A DNA stretch of 64,000 nt, taken from positions 372,001 through 436,000 of the forward strand of contig NZ_JAURVN010000004.1 in NCBI RefSeq assembly GCF_030655415.1, written 5' to 3'. Source of the DNA: Herminiimonas sp. Lineage in GTDB: Bacteria > Pseudomonadota > Gammaproteobacteria > Burkholderiales > Burkholderiaceae. A program made the position numbers and the translations under genes. The notes beneath the pieces were generated by a model. The model was given only the letters and a program-made list of their open reading frames with translations. It ran no database searches and was not told the origin of the DNA. Below, in pieces: positions 9,082-19,087 of the stretch. Numbering within the stretch: the stretch's first letter is position 1; the number at the start of each line of letters is the position of its first letter.

Positions 9082-12000
9082 CTAGCGCTGCATCGTTTCC
9101 CAAACCTTCTGTAAGCGCTTCGCCGACACCGGCATAGGCGTACGCAATTCCTGTGCATACAGCGACACGCGTAGCTCTTCCAGCAACCAGCGAAACTCCG
9201 TCATCTTTGGATCGCCATGTCTATCTTTCAATGCGCGTTGCCATGGCGCAGCGACTTGCTGCCATTCAGTCATTGAGCGCGTGTCTCGCACTGGATCGGC
9301 GCGCAATTTATCGATGCGGACGTTGATCGCTTTCAGATAACGCGGGAAGTGCGTGAGGTTGATGTAATCGTTCTCGGCGATGAAGCGCTTGCTGACCAAG
9401 CCTTGTAATTGTGTTTGGATGTCAGTCACGGCTTGAGCCTGGGCTTTCACGGTTTGCAGTTTCTTCGGCAAGGCGTGATATTCAGTCAGGATCAATCCAG
9501 TCAGGCGTGCAATCTCGTTGATCAGCAAACCCAATCGCGACTTGCCTTCGTCCTTGCGCGCATTAAATTCTTCTGCATTCTTCGGCAACGGTTCTTGCAA
9601 ACAGGCGCGCTCTAATCCTGCATGAATAATCTGGTCGCGCAATTCCTCTTGAGAACCAAGTGCCATGAATTGCATGCCCATTTGCTGCAAGCCGGGGATA
9701 TTTTTTTCCAAATACTTGAGCTGCTCTTTCAACTGCAAAGCCAACAGACGACGCAAGCCTATGCGATGAACGCGCGCTGCTTCCGCAGGGTCATCGAAGA
9801 CTTCCAGATCGCAATGCGTGACCTTATCCACCAATGCCGGAAAGCCGATCAAAGTTTGCTTGCCTTGCTGGATTTCCAGCAGTTCCGGCAATTCACCAAA
9901 GGTCCAGCCCGTCAGGTTCTGATGCGTCGTGACGTTGACGGCTTTGCCCGCAACTTGAGGAGCAGCGCCTGACTTTGCCGTAGCACTTTGACTAGACGCT
10001 TGCGTTTTACCTATGGCAGAAACGGTTTTACCGCCGCCAGTCGATTGCCCAACCAAACCCGCTGTCAGCGGCATTGCGGTTTGCTCTGCAATACGTTGAA
10101 AACTTTCTCGCGCCTGCCCGCCGAATTCTGAACGTAAACTGCCAAGATTGCGGCCCATCTCCAACTGGCGACCATGCTCATCAATCATCTTGAAGTTCAT
10201 GAACTGATGCGAGGACAAGGTTTCGAGTTTGTAGTCGGTGGTTTTGGTGGCGATACCGGTTTGTTCACGCACATCCGCAATCACCGCATCCAGCAGACTG
10301 CCTTTGCCAAATGCATGCGCAGTCTGCACACGATCGCAAAAGCCCGCTGCGTAATCCGGTAACGGCACGCAATGTCTGCGCAATTTTTGCGGCAAGGACT
10401 TGATCAGCAGATGAACTTTTTCCTTCAGCATGCCGGGCACCAGCCACTCGCAACGATCTGCAGAAACCTGATTCAGCGCGTACAGCGGAATAGTTAGTGT
10501 CACACCATCACGCGGCGTGCCGGGTTCGAAGTGATACGACAGCAGCATCTCGACACCTGCAACGTTCATCATCTTCGGGAATAACTCGGTCGTCACGCCA
10601 GCTGCTTCGTGCCGCATCAAATCATCGCGATTCAGATACAGCAGCTTCGGCTCTTTGGCGGTCGCTTCTTTGTGCCATTTCTCAAATGTGATGCCGTTGT
10701 GAATATCGGCCGGAATGATCTTGTCGTAGAACGCGGCAATCAATTCATCATCAACCAACACATCAAGGCGACGCGATTTATGTTCGAGGTTTTCAATCTC
10801 GCGTATCAGCTTGTTGTTGTGCGCGAAGAACGGCGCACGCGTATCGAAGTCAGCACCGACTAAAGCATCACGAATAAAGATCTCGCGCGCATCGGATGGA
10901 TTGATCAAGCCATATTGAATGCGGCGCTGGCTGTAGACTACCAAACCATACAAAGTCGCCCGCTCGTAAGCTGACACCTGCGCCGTGCGTTTTTCCCAGC
11001 GCGGTTCGCCATAGGATTTTTTCAGCAAATGGCCGGCGACACGCTCCAGCCATTCCGGCTGAATTTGCGCGATACAGCGCGCGTACAAACGTGTCGTGTC
11101 GACCAGCTCGGCGGCCATGATCCACTTGCCGGCTTTCTTGATCAATTGCGAGCCGGGCCAAATGTGAAACTTGATGGCGCGTGCACCTATGTAGTGCTGT
11201 TCTTCTTCCGACTTGAAGCCGATGTTGCCCAGCAAACCAGTCAGCAGCGCAGTGTGTAATTGTTCATACGTCGCTGGCGCTTCATTCAAACGCCAGCCTT
11301 GCTCGCGCACGATGGTCAGCAATTGCGAATGTACGTCGCGCCATTCGCGCAAACGTAATTGCGAGAGGAAATTGGCGCGGCATTCTTCCTGCAACAAGCG
11401 ATTCGATTTTTTGTGAGCAATCGCATCTTCAAACCATTTCCAGATTTTGAGATAACTCTGGAATTCTGATTTTTCATCCGCGAATTTCTTGTGCGCGTTA
11501 TCTGCTGCAGTTTGCGCTTCCATCGGTCGGTCACGTGGATCTTGTACCGACAACGCAGCGGCGATGATCAATACTTCAGTCAGGCAAACGTTGTCTTTGG
11601 CAGCGAGGATCATCCGGCCTACTCGCGGGTCCAGCGGCAAACGCGCCAACTCGCGACCGAGTTTGGTCAGATTATTTTCGTCATCGACTGCGCCCAACTC
11701 TTGCAGCAATTGATAACCATCGGCAATCGCACGACCTAATGGCGGCTCGATAAACGGGAAGGTTTCGACATCGGCCAGATGCAAAGACTTCATCCGCAAG
11801 ATGACGGATGCCAATGACGAACGCAAAATCTCTGGCTCAGTGAATTTCGGCCGCAGCAAATAATCCTGCTCGTCATACAGGCGAATACAGACACCCGCAG
11901 AGACGCGACCGCAACGACCGGCGCGCTGATTCGCTGCCGATTGTGCGATCGGCTCGATCTGCAATTGTTCAACCTTGTTGCGATAGCTGTAGCGCTTGAC

Positions 12001-13146
12001 GCGGGCTAAACCGGCATCGACGACATAGCGAATGCCGGGCACGGTCAACGAAGTTTCCGCAACGTTGGTGGCGAGCACGATGCGGCGCGCGTTGGAAACC
12101 TTGAATACGCGTTCCTGCTCTTGAACCGACAATCGTGCGAACAGCGGCAGGATTTCTACATGCGGTGGATGATGTTTGCGTAGCGCTTCCGCAGCATCGC
12201 GAATCTCGCGTTCACCCGGCAAGAAGACCAGCACATCACCAGAACCTATGCGCGCCAGTTCATCGACGGCATCGACCACCGCATCCATCAAATCACGCTG
12301 ACCACGTTCCTTCGCTGCCAGTGCGGAGCGTCGTGCCTGGCCCGCATCGGAAGTTGCGTTTGGATTCGGGCTCGCGGCATTTTTATCAAAAGCCTCAACT
12401 GGGCGATAGCGTACTTCAACCGGATACATGCGGCCGGATACTTCAATCACCGGCGCGAGTTTTCCATTATTGCCAAAGTGACGCGCGAAACGATCGGCGT
12501 CGATAGTCGCCGACGTGATGATGACTTTGAGGTCGGGACGCTTGGGTAATAACTGCTTCAGGTAACCCAGCAGAAAGTCGATGTTCAGGCTGCGCTCATG
12601 CGCCTCATCGATGATGATGGTGTCGTACTGGCGCAGCAGAGGATCGGTCTGCGTTTCGGCCAGCAAAATACCGTCCGTCATCAGCTTGATCCACGCGCCC
12701 TTGGTCAGCGTGTCGTTGAAGCGCACCTTGAAACCGACGTGTTCACCAAGCGGCGAGCCGATTTCTTGCGCGATTCGCTTGGCGGTCGATGACGCGGCGA
12801 TACGGCGTGGTTGCGTGTGACCGATCAAGCCTTTCAGCCCGCGCCCAAGTTCCAGGCAGATTTTCGGCAACTGCGTGGTTTTACCGGAGCCGGTTTCGCC
12901 ACTGACGATGATGACTTGATTCGCCTGAATCGCTTGCGCAATATCGTCGCGTCGGCCGGAAACCGGTAACTCTTCAGGAAAGGTAATAACGGGCAGCGGA
13001 TTACGCAGCGGCAGCTTCGATTTGTCCTGCGCGGCAGCGGACGCATCGCGCGCAGGGCGATTACCGGCAGCAGCGGGACGATTCTGCATATTCTGCGTCT
13101 TCTGCACACTTGCAGGATTTTTTGGGGTGGATTCTGGAGCGGACAT
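9082..13146 (-). CDS. hrpA: ATP-dependent RNA helicase HrpA
   Basis: DEAH-box helicase of 1354 residues from the ATG at 13146 (MSAPESTPKN). The frame is open further upstream, but that extension runs into the argA promoter and start. Walker A GETGSGKT lies at 83-90, DEAH at 180-183 and SAT at 212-214. HA2 and OB-fold domains follow, and a long C-terminal half typical of HrpA contains a DUF3418-type region. Members unwind RNA or act on stalled ribosomes. Two low-complexity inserts are visible: an Asn/Ala-rich one after the second motif block (KNAASPNPNATSDAGQ) and a Ser/Ala/Gly-rich one around residue 1040 (STGGGKTVSAIGKTQASSQ). It is divergent from argA. Confidence 0.96.
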   Translation of the reverse strand: MSAPESTPKNPASVQKTQNMQNRPAAAGNRPARDASAAAQDKSKLPLRNPLPVITFPEELPVSGRRDDIAQAIQANQVIIVSGETGSGKTTQLPKICLELGRGLKGLIGHTQPRRIAASSTAKRIAQEIGSPLGEHVGFKVRFNDTLTKGAWIKLMTDGILLAETQTDPLLRQYDTIIIDEAHERSLNIDFLLGYLKQLLPKRPDLKVIITSATIDADRFARHFGNNGKLAPVIEVSGRMYPVEVRYRPVEAFDKNAASPNPNATSDAGQARRSALAAKERGQRDLMDAVVDAVDELARIGSGDVLVFLPGEREIRDAAEALRKHHPPHVEILPLFARLSVQEQERVFKVSNARRIVLATNVAETSLTVPGIRYVVDAGLARVKRYSYRNKVEQLQIEPIAQSAANQRAGRCGRVSAGVCIRLYDEQDYLLRPKFTEPEILRSSLASVILRMKSLHLADVETFPFIEPPLGRAIADGYQLLQELGAVDDENNLTKLGRELARLPLDPRVGRMILAAKDNVCLTEVLIIAAALSVQDPRDRPMEAQTAADNAHKKFADEKSEFQSYLKIWKWFEDAIAHKKSNRLLQEECRANFLSQLRLREWRDVHSQLLTIVREQGWRLNEAPATYEQLHTALLTGLLGNIGFKSEEEQHYIGARAIKFHIWPGSQLIKKAGKWIMAAELVDTTRLYARCIAQIQPEWLERVAGHLLKKSYGEPRWEKRTAQVSAYERATLYGLVVYSQRRIQYGLINPSDAREIFIRDALVGADFDTRAPFFAHNNKLIREIENLEHKSRRLDVLVDDELIAAFYDKIIPADIHNGITFEKWHKEATAKEPKLLYLNRDDLMRHEAAGVTTELFPKMMNVAGVEMLLSYHFEPGTPRDGVTLTIPLYALNQVSADRCEWLVPGMLKEKVHLLIKSLPQKLRRHCVPLPDYAAGFCDRVQTAHAFGKGSLLDAVIADVREQTGIATKTTDYKLETLSSHQFMNFKMIDEHGRQLEMGRNLGSLRSEFGGQARESFQRIAEQTAMPLTAGLVGQSTGGGKTVSAIGKTQASSQSATAKSGAAPQVAGKAVNVTTHQNLTGWTFGELPELLEIQQGKQTLIGFPALVDKVTHCDLEVFDDPAEAARVHRIGLRRLLALQLKEQLKYLEKNIPGLQQMGMQFMALGSQEELRDQIIHAGLERACLQEPLPKNAEEFNARKDEGKSRLGLLINEIARLTGLILTEYHALPKKLQTVKAQAQAVTDIQTQLQGLVSKRFIAENDYINLTHFPRYLKAINVRIDKLRADPVRDTRSMTEWQQVAAPWQRALKDRHGDPKMTEFRWLLEELRVSLYAQELRTPMPVSAKRLQKVWETMQR

Positions 13147-13218
13147 GTAGTGCGGAATTATACAGAGCAGTGTCGTATTTCGGTCTTGCATCGCGCAATC
13201 GATAGGCGTTGCTATGGT

Positions 13219-13224
13219 TATAAT
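13219..13224 (+). promoter_or_regulatory. Candidate -10 element of argA
   Basis: A perfect TATAAT ends only seven bases before the A of the preferred argA start codon at 13232. No good -35 is visible at 16-18 bp. If used, transcription would begin at or next to the ATG. Confidence 0.4.
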
Positions 13225-13231
13225 GTGCCTC

Positions 13232-14542
13232 ATGGAAAATCCAGAACAATTCGTCCAGTGGCTGCGTTCCGTCGCGCCTTACATTCACGCCTTCCGCGGC
13301 AAAACCTTCGTCGTAGCCTTCCCCGGTGAATTGGTCATTGCCGGTGCGCTGCCGGTGCTGGCACAAGATCTATCGCTATTGCACGCGCTCGGCATCAAAG
13401 TCGTGATCGTCTATGGCTCGCGCCCGCAGGTGGAAGAACAGCTCGCACTGCGAAATGTGGAAGCGCGTTTCCACAATGGCTTGCGCATCACCGACGCTGC
13501 CGCGCTGGAATGCGCGAAAGAAGCGGCCGGCGAATTGCGCCTCGATATCGAAGCAGCGTTCAGCCAGGGCTTGCCGAATACACCTATGGCACATGCAGCG
13601 ATCCGTATTATTTCTGGCAACTTCGTTACCGCGCGCCCACTCGGGATTGTCGATGGCGTCGATCTGGAACTAACCGGCGTAACGCGCAAGGTCGCTTACG
13701 AAACCATCCACCCGATTCTGAACGCAGGCGGCTTGGTGCTGTTGTCGCCGCTCGGCTTCTCGCCTACCGGTGAAGTTTTCAATCTGACAATGGAAGACGT
13801 TGCGGTGTCGGCGGCGATTGCATTGCGCGCCGACAAACTGATCTTCATCACAGAAACGCCGATGATCACCGACAAGGCCGGCGTCGAAATTCACGAATTG
13901 TCGTCGCATCAAGTCGATGCCGTGTTGAATTACGATTGCGTGCCTGACGATTCCGCGTTCTATCTGCAGCACGCAGTGCAAGCCTGTAATGGCGGCGTAC
14001 CGCGCGCGCACATCGTGCCGTATTCGACCGATGGTTCAGCGCTGCTGGAATTGTTTACGCATGATGGCGTTGGCACCATGGTTTCGTTCGAAAATCTGGA
14101 AAGCTTGCGCGATGCCACGATTGAAGACGTAGGCGGCATCTTGAAATTGATCGAACCGCTGGAAGCCGACGGCACATTGGTCAAACGCGGTCGTGAATTG
14201 ATCGAACGAGAAATCAATTATTTCTCTGTCATCGAACATGATGGCGTAATTTTTGGTTGCGCTGCGCTCTACCCTTTCCCTGCCGAAAAAATGGCAGAGA
14301 TGGCCTGCCTGATCGTCAATCCAGAAGTACAAACCCAGGGCGATGGCGAACGTTTGCTGAAGCATATGGAAAATCGCGCGCGCGCCGCCGGGCTGAAAAA
14401 ACTATTCGTGTTGACGACGCGTACCGCGCACTGGTTCCTGAAGCGTGGCTTCGCTCCAGCCACGGTCGACGACCTGCCAAAAGATAGACAGCATATGTAT
14501 AACTGGCAGCGCAAATCCCTGGTTTTCACGAAAAACCTATAA
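13232..14542 (+). CDS. argA: N-acetylglutamate synthase (amino-acid kinase fold plus GNAT)
   Basis: First enzyme of arginine synthesis: acetyl-CoA plus glutamate gives N-acetylglutamate. Protein of 436-437 residues with a kinase-like domain (about 1-285; VVAFPGELVIAG, VIVYGSRPQVEEQL) and a C-terminal GNAT acetyltransferase domain (about 290-437; GCAALYPFPAEKMAEMACL, and the acetyl-CoA loop QTQGDGERLL). I chose the ATG at 13232 (MENPEQFVQWLRSVAPYIH); in-frame ATGs at 13214 and 13223 add only six or three residues. None has a strong ribosome-binding site. It is divergent from hrpA, with no arginine gene next to it. Feedback inhibition by arginine is family knowledge. Confidence 0.95.
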   Translation: MENPEQFVQWLRSVAPYIHAFRGKTFVVAFPGELVIAGALPVLAQDLSLLHALGIKVVIVYGSRPQVEEQLALRNVEARFHNGLRITDAAALECAKEAAGELRLDIEAAFSQGLPNTPMAHAAIRIISGNFVTARPLGIVDGVDLELTGVTRKVAYETIHPILNAGGLVLLSPLGFSPTGEVFNLTMEDVAVSAAIALRADKLIFITETPMITDKAGVEIHELSSHQVDAVLNYDCVPDDSAFYLQHAVQACNGGVPRAHIVPYSTDGSALLELFTHDGVGTMVSFENLESLRDATIEDVGGILKLIEPLEADGTLVKRGRELIEREINYFSVIEHDGVIFGCAALYPFPAEKMAEMACLIVNPEVQTQGDGERLLKHMENRARAAGLKKLFVLTTRTAHWFLKRGFAPATVDDLPKDRQHMYNWQRKSLVFTKNL

Positions 14543-14665
14543 TGGCGACAGTTTCTTAATACCGATCTCAATACGCTGGCGTTCATTCTTGAACGAAGGC
14601 ATACATTAAACCCGGTCTGCACGAACCGATAGTTTGTGCAGCAGGCAACGAAAAGGAATAGCAAC

Positions 14666-14938
14666 ATGGCACGCATGGTTCACTGCATCAAACTCGACAA
14701 AGAAGCTGAAGCACTCGACTTCCCACCTTATCCAGGCGAACTCGGCAAACGCATTTTCGAAAGCGTATCGAAAGAAGCATGGGCTGCCTGGCTCAAGCAT
14801 CAAACGATGTTGGTCAATGAAAATCGTTTGAATCTGGCTGACGTACGTGCGCGTAAATACCTGGCGACACAAATGGAAAAACATTTTTTCGGTGATGGCG
14901 CCGATGCAGCACAAGGTTACGTGCCGCCGACTGAATAA
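14666..14938 (+). CDS. yggX: Probable Fe(2+)-trafficking protein YggX
   Basis: Small cytosolic protein of 90 residues. ATG 14666 follows AAAGGAA with good spacing; an upstream in-frame ATG at 14636 is unlikely because family members begin [10 protein letters not shown]. The family signature is complete: the single conserved cysteine in MVHCIKL, then [15 protein letters not shown] and a C-terminal YVPP. YggX helps protect iron-sulfur enzymes from oxidative damage and handles labile iron. It lies about 120 bp after argA and is followed by a terminator. Confidence 0.96.
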   Translation: MARMVHCIKLDKEAEALDFPPYPGELGKRIFESVSKEAWAAWLKHQTMLVNENRLNLADVRARKYLATQMEKHFFGDGADAAQGYVPPTE

Positions 14939-14970
14939 AGTCATACACGCCGATTATTGGCGATGATAAG

Positions 14971-15003
14971 AAAAGCCCGTTGGTTGATTCCTGCGGGCTT
15001 TTT
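14971..15003 (+). terminator. Rho-independent terminator of yggX
   Basis: AAAAGCCCG (14971-14979) pairs with CGGGCTTTT (14994-15002), and the stem ends in a T-run. Confidence 0.8.
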
Positions 15004-15032
15004 AATGTCTTCTCAATTTTTTAAAGAACAAT

Positions 15033-15063
15033 AAAAAACCGCCGAAAGATTCGGCGGTTTTTA
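15033..15063. terminator. Bidirectional terminator, yggX / DUF2721
   Basis: AAAACCGCCGAA pairs with TTCGGCGGTTTT around a three-base loop. A-run and T-run flanks make it work on both strands, between yggX and the converging membrane-protein gene. Confidence 0.85.
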
Positions 15064-15084
15064 AATGACATCGACACTCTAATT

Positions 15085-15537
15085 TCAGGGCCGTGCAATG
15101 GGTTCGATTCTTCGCTGATACAGAGAATTCGTTGCAGCCAGAATTTCTCTGAGCAGGATTAAAAAGCTGCCGACCAAACAAAGCATCGCCAGAACAAAAA
15201 AGATCGCGATGAACTTGGACAGCTCAATACTCAAGGCATCGCCAATAAACAGCGAGATGATCACCAAACTGACCATCAGTGCGCAAGCCGTACTCAGCGT
15301 AATCGCGCGATTAATCAAATGCGCACGCGGATAAAGTGTAATCAATTCTGCATTCAAATCAGGATGATGAACCGGATCAGACGTGCGCAATCTGTCTTCC
15401 AGAACGCGTGATCTATCCGTGATGCGACCAAGACGATTGGTCAAGACCATCAAGTTGGTGCCGACACCTGTCAGCAAGAACACGGGGGCCACGGATAGTT
15501 GAATGATGTGGCCAATATCGCCGACTTGAATTTCCAT
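15085..15537 (-). CDS. DUF2721 family membrane protein
   Basis: Inner-membrane protein of 150 residues with three predicted hydrophobic segments, at about 9-30, 75-100 and 108-130. The N-terminus (IIQLSVAPVFLLTGVGTNL) and NRLGRITDRSRVLEDR match the DUF2721 pattern as I remember it. Its function is unknown. It has its own terminator and its only neighbour on the same strand is rdgC, 175 bp upstream, so it is probably a separate transcription unit. Confidence 0.85.
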   Translation of the reverse strand: MEIQVGDIGHIIQLSVAPVFLLTGVGTNLMVLTNRLGRITDRSRVLEDRLRTSDPVHHPDLNAELITLYPRAHLINRAITLSTACALMVSLVIISLFIGDALSIELSKFIAIFFVLAMLCLVGSFLILLREILAATNSLYQRRIEPIARP

Positions 15538-15712
15538 AGCTATTTCTTAGAATTTGAACGGGATAGAAACATCGACAAAGATACATCAGGAGGCATGCAT
15601 TGCCAAACAATTCGGTGTTTCATCATACCCGCGTTGTACAGCAAAATGCATGCCAAAAGTTGGGCGCTTTAGCGATCTGCATCTCTAGATCAAACGTCCA
15701 ACAAATTCCCGA

Positions 15713-16615
15713 TTATTTCTTTTCGATCTCGCCACCCAGTGCTTCAACCAGATCAGCCAGCATTCGACTCAGTTCGCCCGTCATCAACATCACGTCAGAA
15801 TCAAAGCGTTCGTCATCATTCTGCGCCGTACTATCGGCGTTTTCCTTGATCACATCCAGCGGTGTAACGCGCTTGATGGTCAGGGATTCGGTCAATACAA
15901 AAGAAATCTTGTCGGCCCAAGTCATTGCCAGACGCGTGCATTGTTTGCCCGCTGCGATGTGACGCTGTACGTCTTCCGCTTCCAGCGTGTGGCGCACGTA
16001 ACGTACAGTTGCCTTGCCTTCGCCATTCGAGCGCAGTTCGGTGTCTTGATCGACCGTGAAGCCGCTAGGTGCAGCATCAGACAACAACCAGTTCGTCATC
16101 GCTGACACTGGCGATTCTGTGACGTGCAAGGCTTCCATCGGCAGTTTTTCTACGGATTTAATCATCAGCTTCAAGACTTCATCCGCTTTTGCCGGGCTGC
16201 CGGCATCGACTACCAACCAGCCATTGACCGGATCGATCCAGACCCAGGTTTGACGCCAGATGCTGAAGGCGCGCGGCAATAACTCATCCGTCACGTCTTC
16301 CTTGATTTCCTTCATCTGCTTGCGCCCAGGCTTGAAGCCCTGCTGTTCTTCAATTTCAGCCGCCTTGATTTTGGTGACTTGATTGATGACAGTAGTTGGC
16401 AGCAGTTTTTTCTCTGTGCCTAGCAACAGCAAAATTTGTTTATTCAGTGAATAAACCAGCGCGCCATTTTCACGCGGCGATACCCAACCCTGGCTTTGCA
16501 TATCGAGACTGGTGCACGGCTGAAATGCGTGCGGCGCAAGATCAGCCTCCAGTTGCTCGCTCGTAATGGCCCACGGTGCAGGAAGACGGTATATCTGAAG
16601 ATTCTTGAACCACAT
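15713..16615 (-). CDS. rdgC: Recombination-associated protein RdgC
   Basis: Ring-shaped, sequence-independent DNA-binding protein of 300 residues, the standard length. It limits RecA-dependent recombination and is found in beta- and gammaproteobacteria. The start [35 protein letters not shown] and [14 protein letters not shown].. are family hallmarks. A short stem in the 5' leader overlaps the ribosome-binding site (16619-16642). It is divergent from minC. Confidence 0.96.
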   Translation of the reverse strand: MWFKNLQIYRLPAPWAITSEQLEADLAPHAFQPCTSLDMQSQGWVSPRENGALVYSLNKQILLLLGTEKKLLPTTVINQVTKIKAAEIEEQQGFKPGRKQMKEIKEDVTDELLPRAFSIWRQTWVWIDPVNGWLVVDAGSPAKADEVLKLMIKSVEKLPMEALHVTESPVSAMTNWLLSDAAPSGFTVDQDTELRSNGEGKATVRYVRHTLEAEDVQRHIAAGKQCTRLAMTWADKISFVLTESLTIKRVTPLDVIKENADSTAQNDDERFDSDVMLMTGELSRMLADLVEALGGEIEKK

Positions 16616-16618
16616 GGC

Positions 16619-16642
16619 TAGCCCCGGCGAAAAAAGGGGCTA
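16619..16642 (-). promoter_or_regulatory. Leader hairpin covering the rdgC ribosome-binding site
   Basis: On the minus strand TAGCCCC pairs with GGGGCTA. The right arm carries the only Shine-Dalgarno-like GGGG, six bases before the ATG, so folding would hide it. Confidence 0.4.
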
Positions 16643-16821
16643 TTCTACACGCGGGCTGATGCATCGCCGAAGGAAAAATTTGAATTTAGGTGCGATAAAA
16701 ATAGTCACAACAAGTGGTTGAATCCTGCATAAAAAAGCTGTAGCACTTCAGATCACAAACGCCACGATTTACCCCGCAATTTATCCCGCCAATCAAGCGC
16801 TGAAGCCGGCCCGGGTGCGGT

Positions 16822-16827
16822 TATAAT
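16822..16827 (+). promoter_or_regulatory. Candidate -10 element of minCDE
   Basis: A perfect TATAAT about 107 bp before the minC start, inside the 318-bp rdgC-minC gap (16616-16933). No convincing -35 was found, and nothing else stands out in the gap apart from the rdgC leader hairpin. Confidence 0.4.
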
Positions 16828-16933
16828 ACGCATCATTGAAATTGACGAACGGCGCTCGACCACGAATCAGGTTACCGCTCGGAAATTGAGCCGAAAAATT
16901 GCATTTACATCTGCATCACAAAATATTGTTTCC

Positions 16934-17767
16934 ATGTCCAAACGCCCATCCCGCAAGCCGATCGAAATCAAGATTTCTACTGTCGTCGCCGTCTCTGCAA
17001 TTCTGAATGAATCCAATCTGGGCGTGCTCGATGCTGCCATGCAGGAAATGACAGGCGGCAATGTCGATTTCTTCGAAGATGAGTTCACCGTGATTGACGT
17101 CGGTTCGCTGGACGCTGCGCATCAAGCCATCGACTGGCATGCGATCACCACGCTGTTAAAGGCGTATCGCCTGAATGCTGTTGCCGTACGTAATGCCACA
17201 CCCGAAATGGAAGCCGACATTCTGTCGCATGGTCTGAGCCTGGACGGCCCGGTCAAACCACGCGCGGTCGCTTCTGAAGATGCAGCAACAACAGCACCGC
17301 AACAAGCAGAAATCGAACTTGAAGCCGCTGAAGAAACTGCAGCCGCGGTAGAAGTTGCTGCACCAGTTCAAGCTCAAGCGGCGGCCGCACAAGCTGCAAA
17401 TCAAGCTACTGCCGCCCAATTCGCAGCCAATACGATGATCGTCGATACACCTGTGCGCGCTGGTCAACGCATTTATGCGCGTGGTGCCGATCTGATCATT
17501 ACCGCCGCAGTGAATAACGGCGCGGAAGTAATCGCCGATGGCAGCATCCACATTTACGCGCCATTACGCGGTCGCGCTTTGGCTGGCGCTAGCGGCAATA
17601 CCGAAGCACGCATTTTTACGCTGAGCATGGAAGCCGAACTGGTTTCTATCGCCGGCATGTATCGCACGTTTGAAGATGGCTTTCCAGCCGATCGCAAACA
17701 GCAAGCCACACAAATTCGCTTGATAGGCGATCGTATCGACATGTCGCCTATCAAGGCGACTACATAG
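16934..17767 (+). CDS. minC: Septum site-determining protein MinC
   Basis: Inhibitor of FtsZ polymerisation at the cell poles, 277 residues from the ATG at 16934 ([13 protein letters not shown]). The frame is open 16 codons further but without family similarity. The N-terminal FtsZ-binding domain covers about 8-105. An Ala/Glu/Gln-rich linker at about 115-165 is longer than in E. coli. The C-terminal beta-helix domain binds MinD and the membrane ([27 protein letters not shown]). It heads the minCDE operon, with minD 47 bp downstream. Confidence 0.95.
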   Translation: MSKRPSRKPIEIKISTVVAVSAILNESNLGVLDAAMQEMTGGNVDFFEDEFTVIDVGSLDAAHQAIDWHAITTLLKAYRLNAVAVRNATPEMEADILSHGLSLDGPVKPRAVASEDAATTAPQQAEIELEAAEETAAAVEVAAPVQAQAAAAQAANQATAAQFAANTMIVDTPVRAGQRIYARGADLIITAAVNNGAEVIADGSIHIYAPLRGRALAGASGNTEARIFTLSMEAELVSIAGMYRTFEDGFPADRKQQATQIRLIGDRIDMSPIKATT

Positions 17768-17814
17768 ATCAGCAGCATAAATCAATTAAATTATTTAACG
17801 AAAAGGGGTTTCCT

Positions 17815-18630
17815 TTGGCAAAAATCATTGTTGTGACATCGGGTAAAGGCGGCGTCGGCAAAACCACATCAAGCGCAAGCTTTGGTTCCGGTCTGGCCCT
17901 GCGCGGACATAAAACCGTCATCATCGATTTTGACGTCGGCCTGCGTAACCTCGATTTGATCATGGGCTGCGAGCGCCGCGTCGTGTACGACTTGATCAAT
18001 GTTGTAAATCAAGAAGCCACGCTCAATCAAGCGCTGATCAAAGACAAACATTGCGATAACCTCTTTGTCTTGCCTGCATCGCAAACACGTGACAAAGATG
18101 CGCTTTCGGAAGAAGGCGTTGAACGTGTATTGAAAGATCTGGCCGCAATGGATTTTGAATACATCATCTGCGATTCGCCAGCTGGTATCGAACACGGCGC
18201 GGTGATGGCGCTGACCTTTGCTGATGAAGCAATCATCGTCACCAATCCGGAAGTATCCTCGGTGCGCGATTCAGATCGTATCCTCGGCATCATCCAGGCA
18301 AAATCACGCCGCGCGTTGAATGGCCAAGAACCGGTCAAAGAACATTTGCTGATTACGCGCTACGTACCAAAACGCGTAGACGCTGGCGAAATGCTGTCCT
18401 ACACCGATGTGCAAGAAATTTTGCGCATTCCATTGGTCGGCATCATTCCAGAATCGGAATCGGTCTTGCACGCATCGAACTCAGGCAATCCTGCGATTCA
18501 TATCGAAGGCACTGAAGTATCGGAAGCCTACAAGGACGTGGTGTCACGCTTCCTGGGTGAAGAAGTTCCACTCCGTTTTACCGACTACGAAAAGCCTGGC
18601 TTTCTGCAGAGAATTTTTGGAGGTAAGTAA
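17815..18630 (+). CDS. minD: Septum site-determining ATPase MinD (TTG start)
   Basis: ParA-type ATPase of 271 residues that recruits MinC to the membrane and oscillates with MinE. The start codon is TTG at 17815 ([19 protein letters not shown]), with AAAAGGGG upstream. No ATG offers a better N-terminus, because the deviant Walker A KGGVGKT begins at residue 10. Also visible are [19 protein letters not shown] and the C-terminal amphipathic membrane helix (FLQRIFGGK). The gene ends two bases before minE. Confidence 0.97.
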   Translation: MAKIIVVTSGKGGVGKTTSSASFGSGLALRGHKTVIIDFDVGLRNLDLIMGCERRVVYDLINVVNQEATLNQALIKDKHCDNLFVLPASQTRDKDALSEEGVERVLKDLAAMDFEYIICDSPAGIEHGAVMALTFADEAIIVTNPEVSSVRDSDRILGIIQAKSRRALNGQEPVKEHLLITRYVPKRVDAGEMLSYTDVQEILRIPLVGIIPESESVLHASNSGNPAIHIEGTEVSEAYKDVVSRFLGEEVPLRFTDYEKPGFLQRIFGGK

Positions 18631-18632
18631 TC

Positions 18633-18902
18633 ATGGCGCTTCTGTCCTTTCTCTTCAATACGAAACCAAAAGCGACCGCATCGTCGGCCAAGGAACGCCT
18701 GCAGATCATCATTGCGCGCGAGCGTAACGGTCGTTCGGGGCCTGACTTCTTGCCTGCGCTGCATAAGGAATTGATCGCGGTGATTTCCAAATACGTGAAG
18801 GTCAATCCTGAAGACATCAAGATTTCTCTGAACAGCCAGGGCAATCTGGAAGTACTCGATGTCAACGTGGTGTTGCCGGAAGACGAACTCGTCAAGCCGT
18901 AA
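18633..18902 (+). CDS. minE: Cell division topological specificity factor MinE
   Basis: Protein of 89 residues. The N-terminal amphipathic membrane helix (ALLSFLFN), the MinD-contact helix with [11 protein letters not shown], and the C-terminal dimerisation domain ([22 protein letters not shown]) are all present. It stimulates MinD ATPase and drives pole-to-pole oscillation. AGGT lies just upstream, and the gene follows minD by two bases. Confidence 0.97.
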   Translation: MALLSFLFNTKPKATASSAKERLQIIIARERNGRSGPDFLPALHKELIAVISKYVKVNPEDIKISLNSQGNLEVLDVNVVLPEDELVKP

Positions 18903-18942
18903 CACTCAAGCAGTAATCTAGAAATAAGTAAGTACCAAGCAT

Positions 18943-18969
18943 GCGGCTCATCGCTCAACGATGAGCCGC
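18943..18969 (+). terminator. Strong hairpin after minE
   Basis: GCGGCTCATCG and CGATGAGCCGC form an 11-bp perfect stem around CTCAA, 40 bp after minE. No U-run follows, so it may stabilise the 3' end or aid termination rather than terminate alone. Confidence 0.5.
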
Positions 18970-19087
18970 GATGTTCCAGTCGCTGCACGCTATGCAACGC
19001 AACTCCGCAGGACCAAACCCCGTCCGGCGCGATGATTGACCATTTCGCGTATCATTTTGCATTGCCCATTTTTTCTCAGGATCTCTC

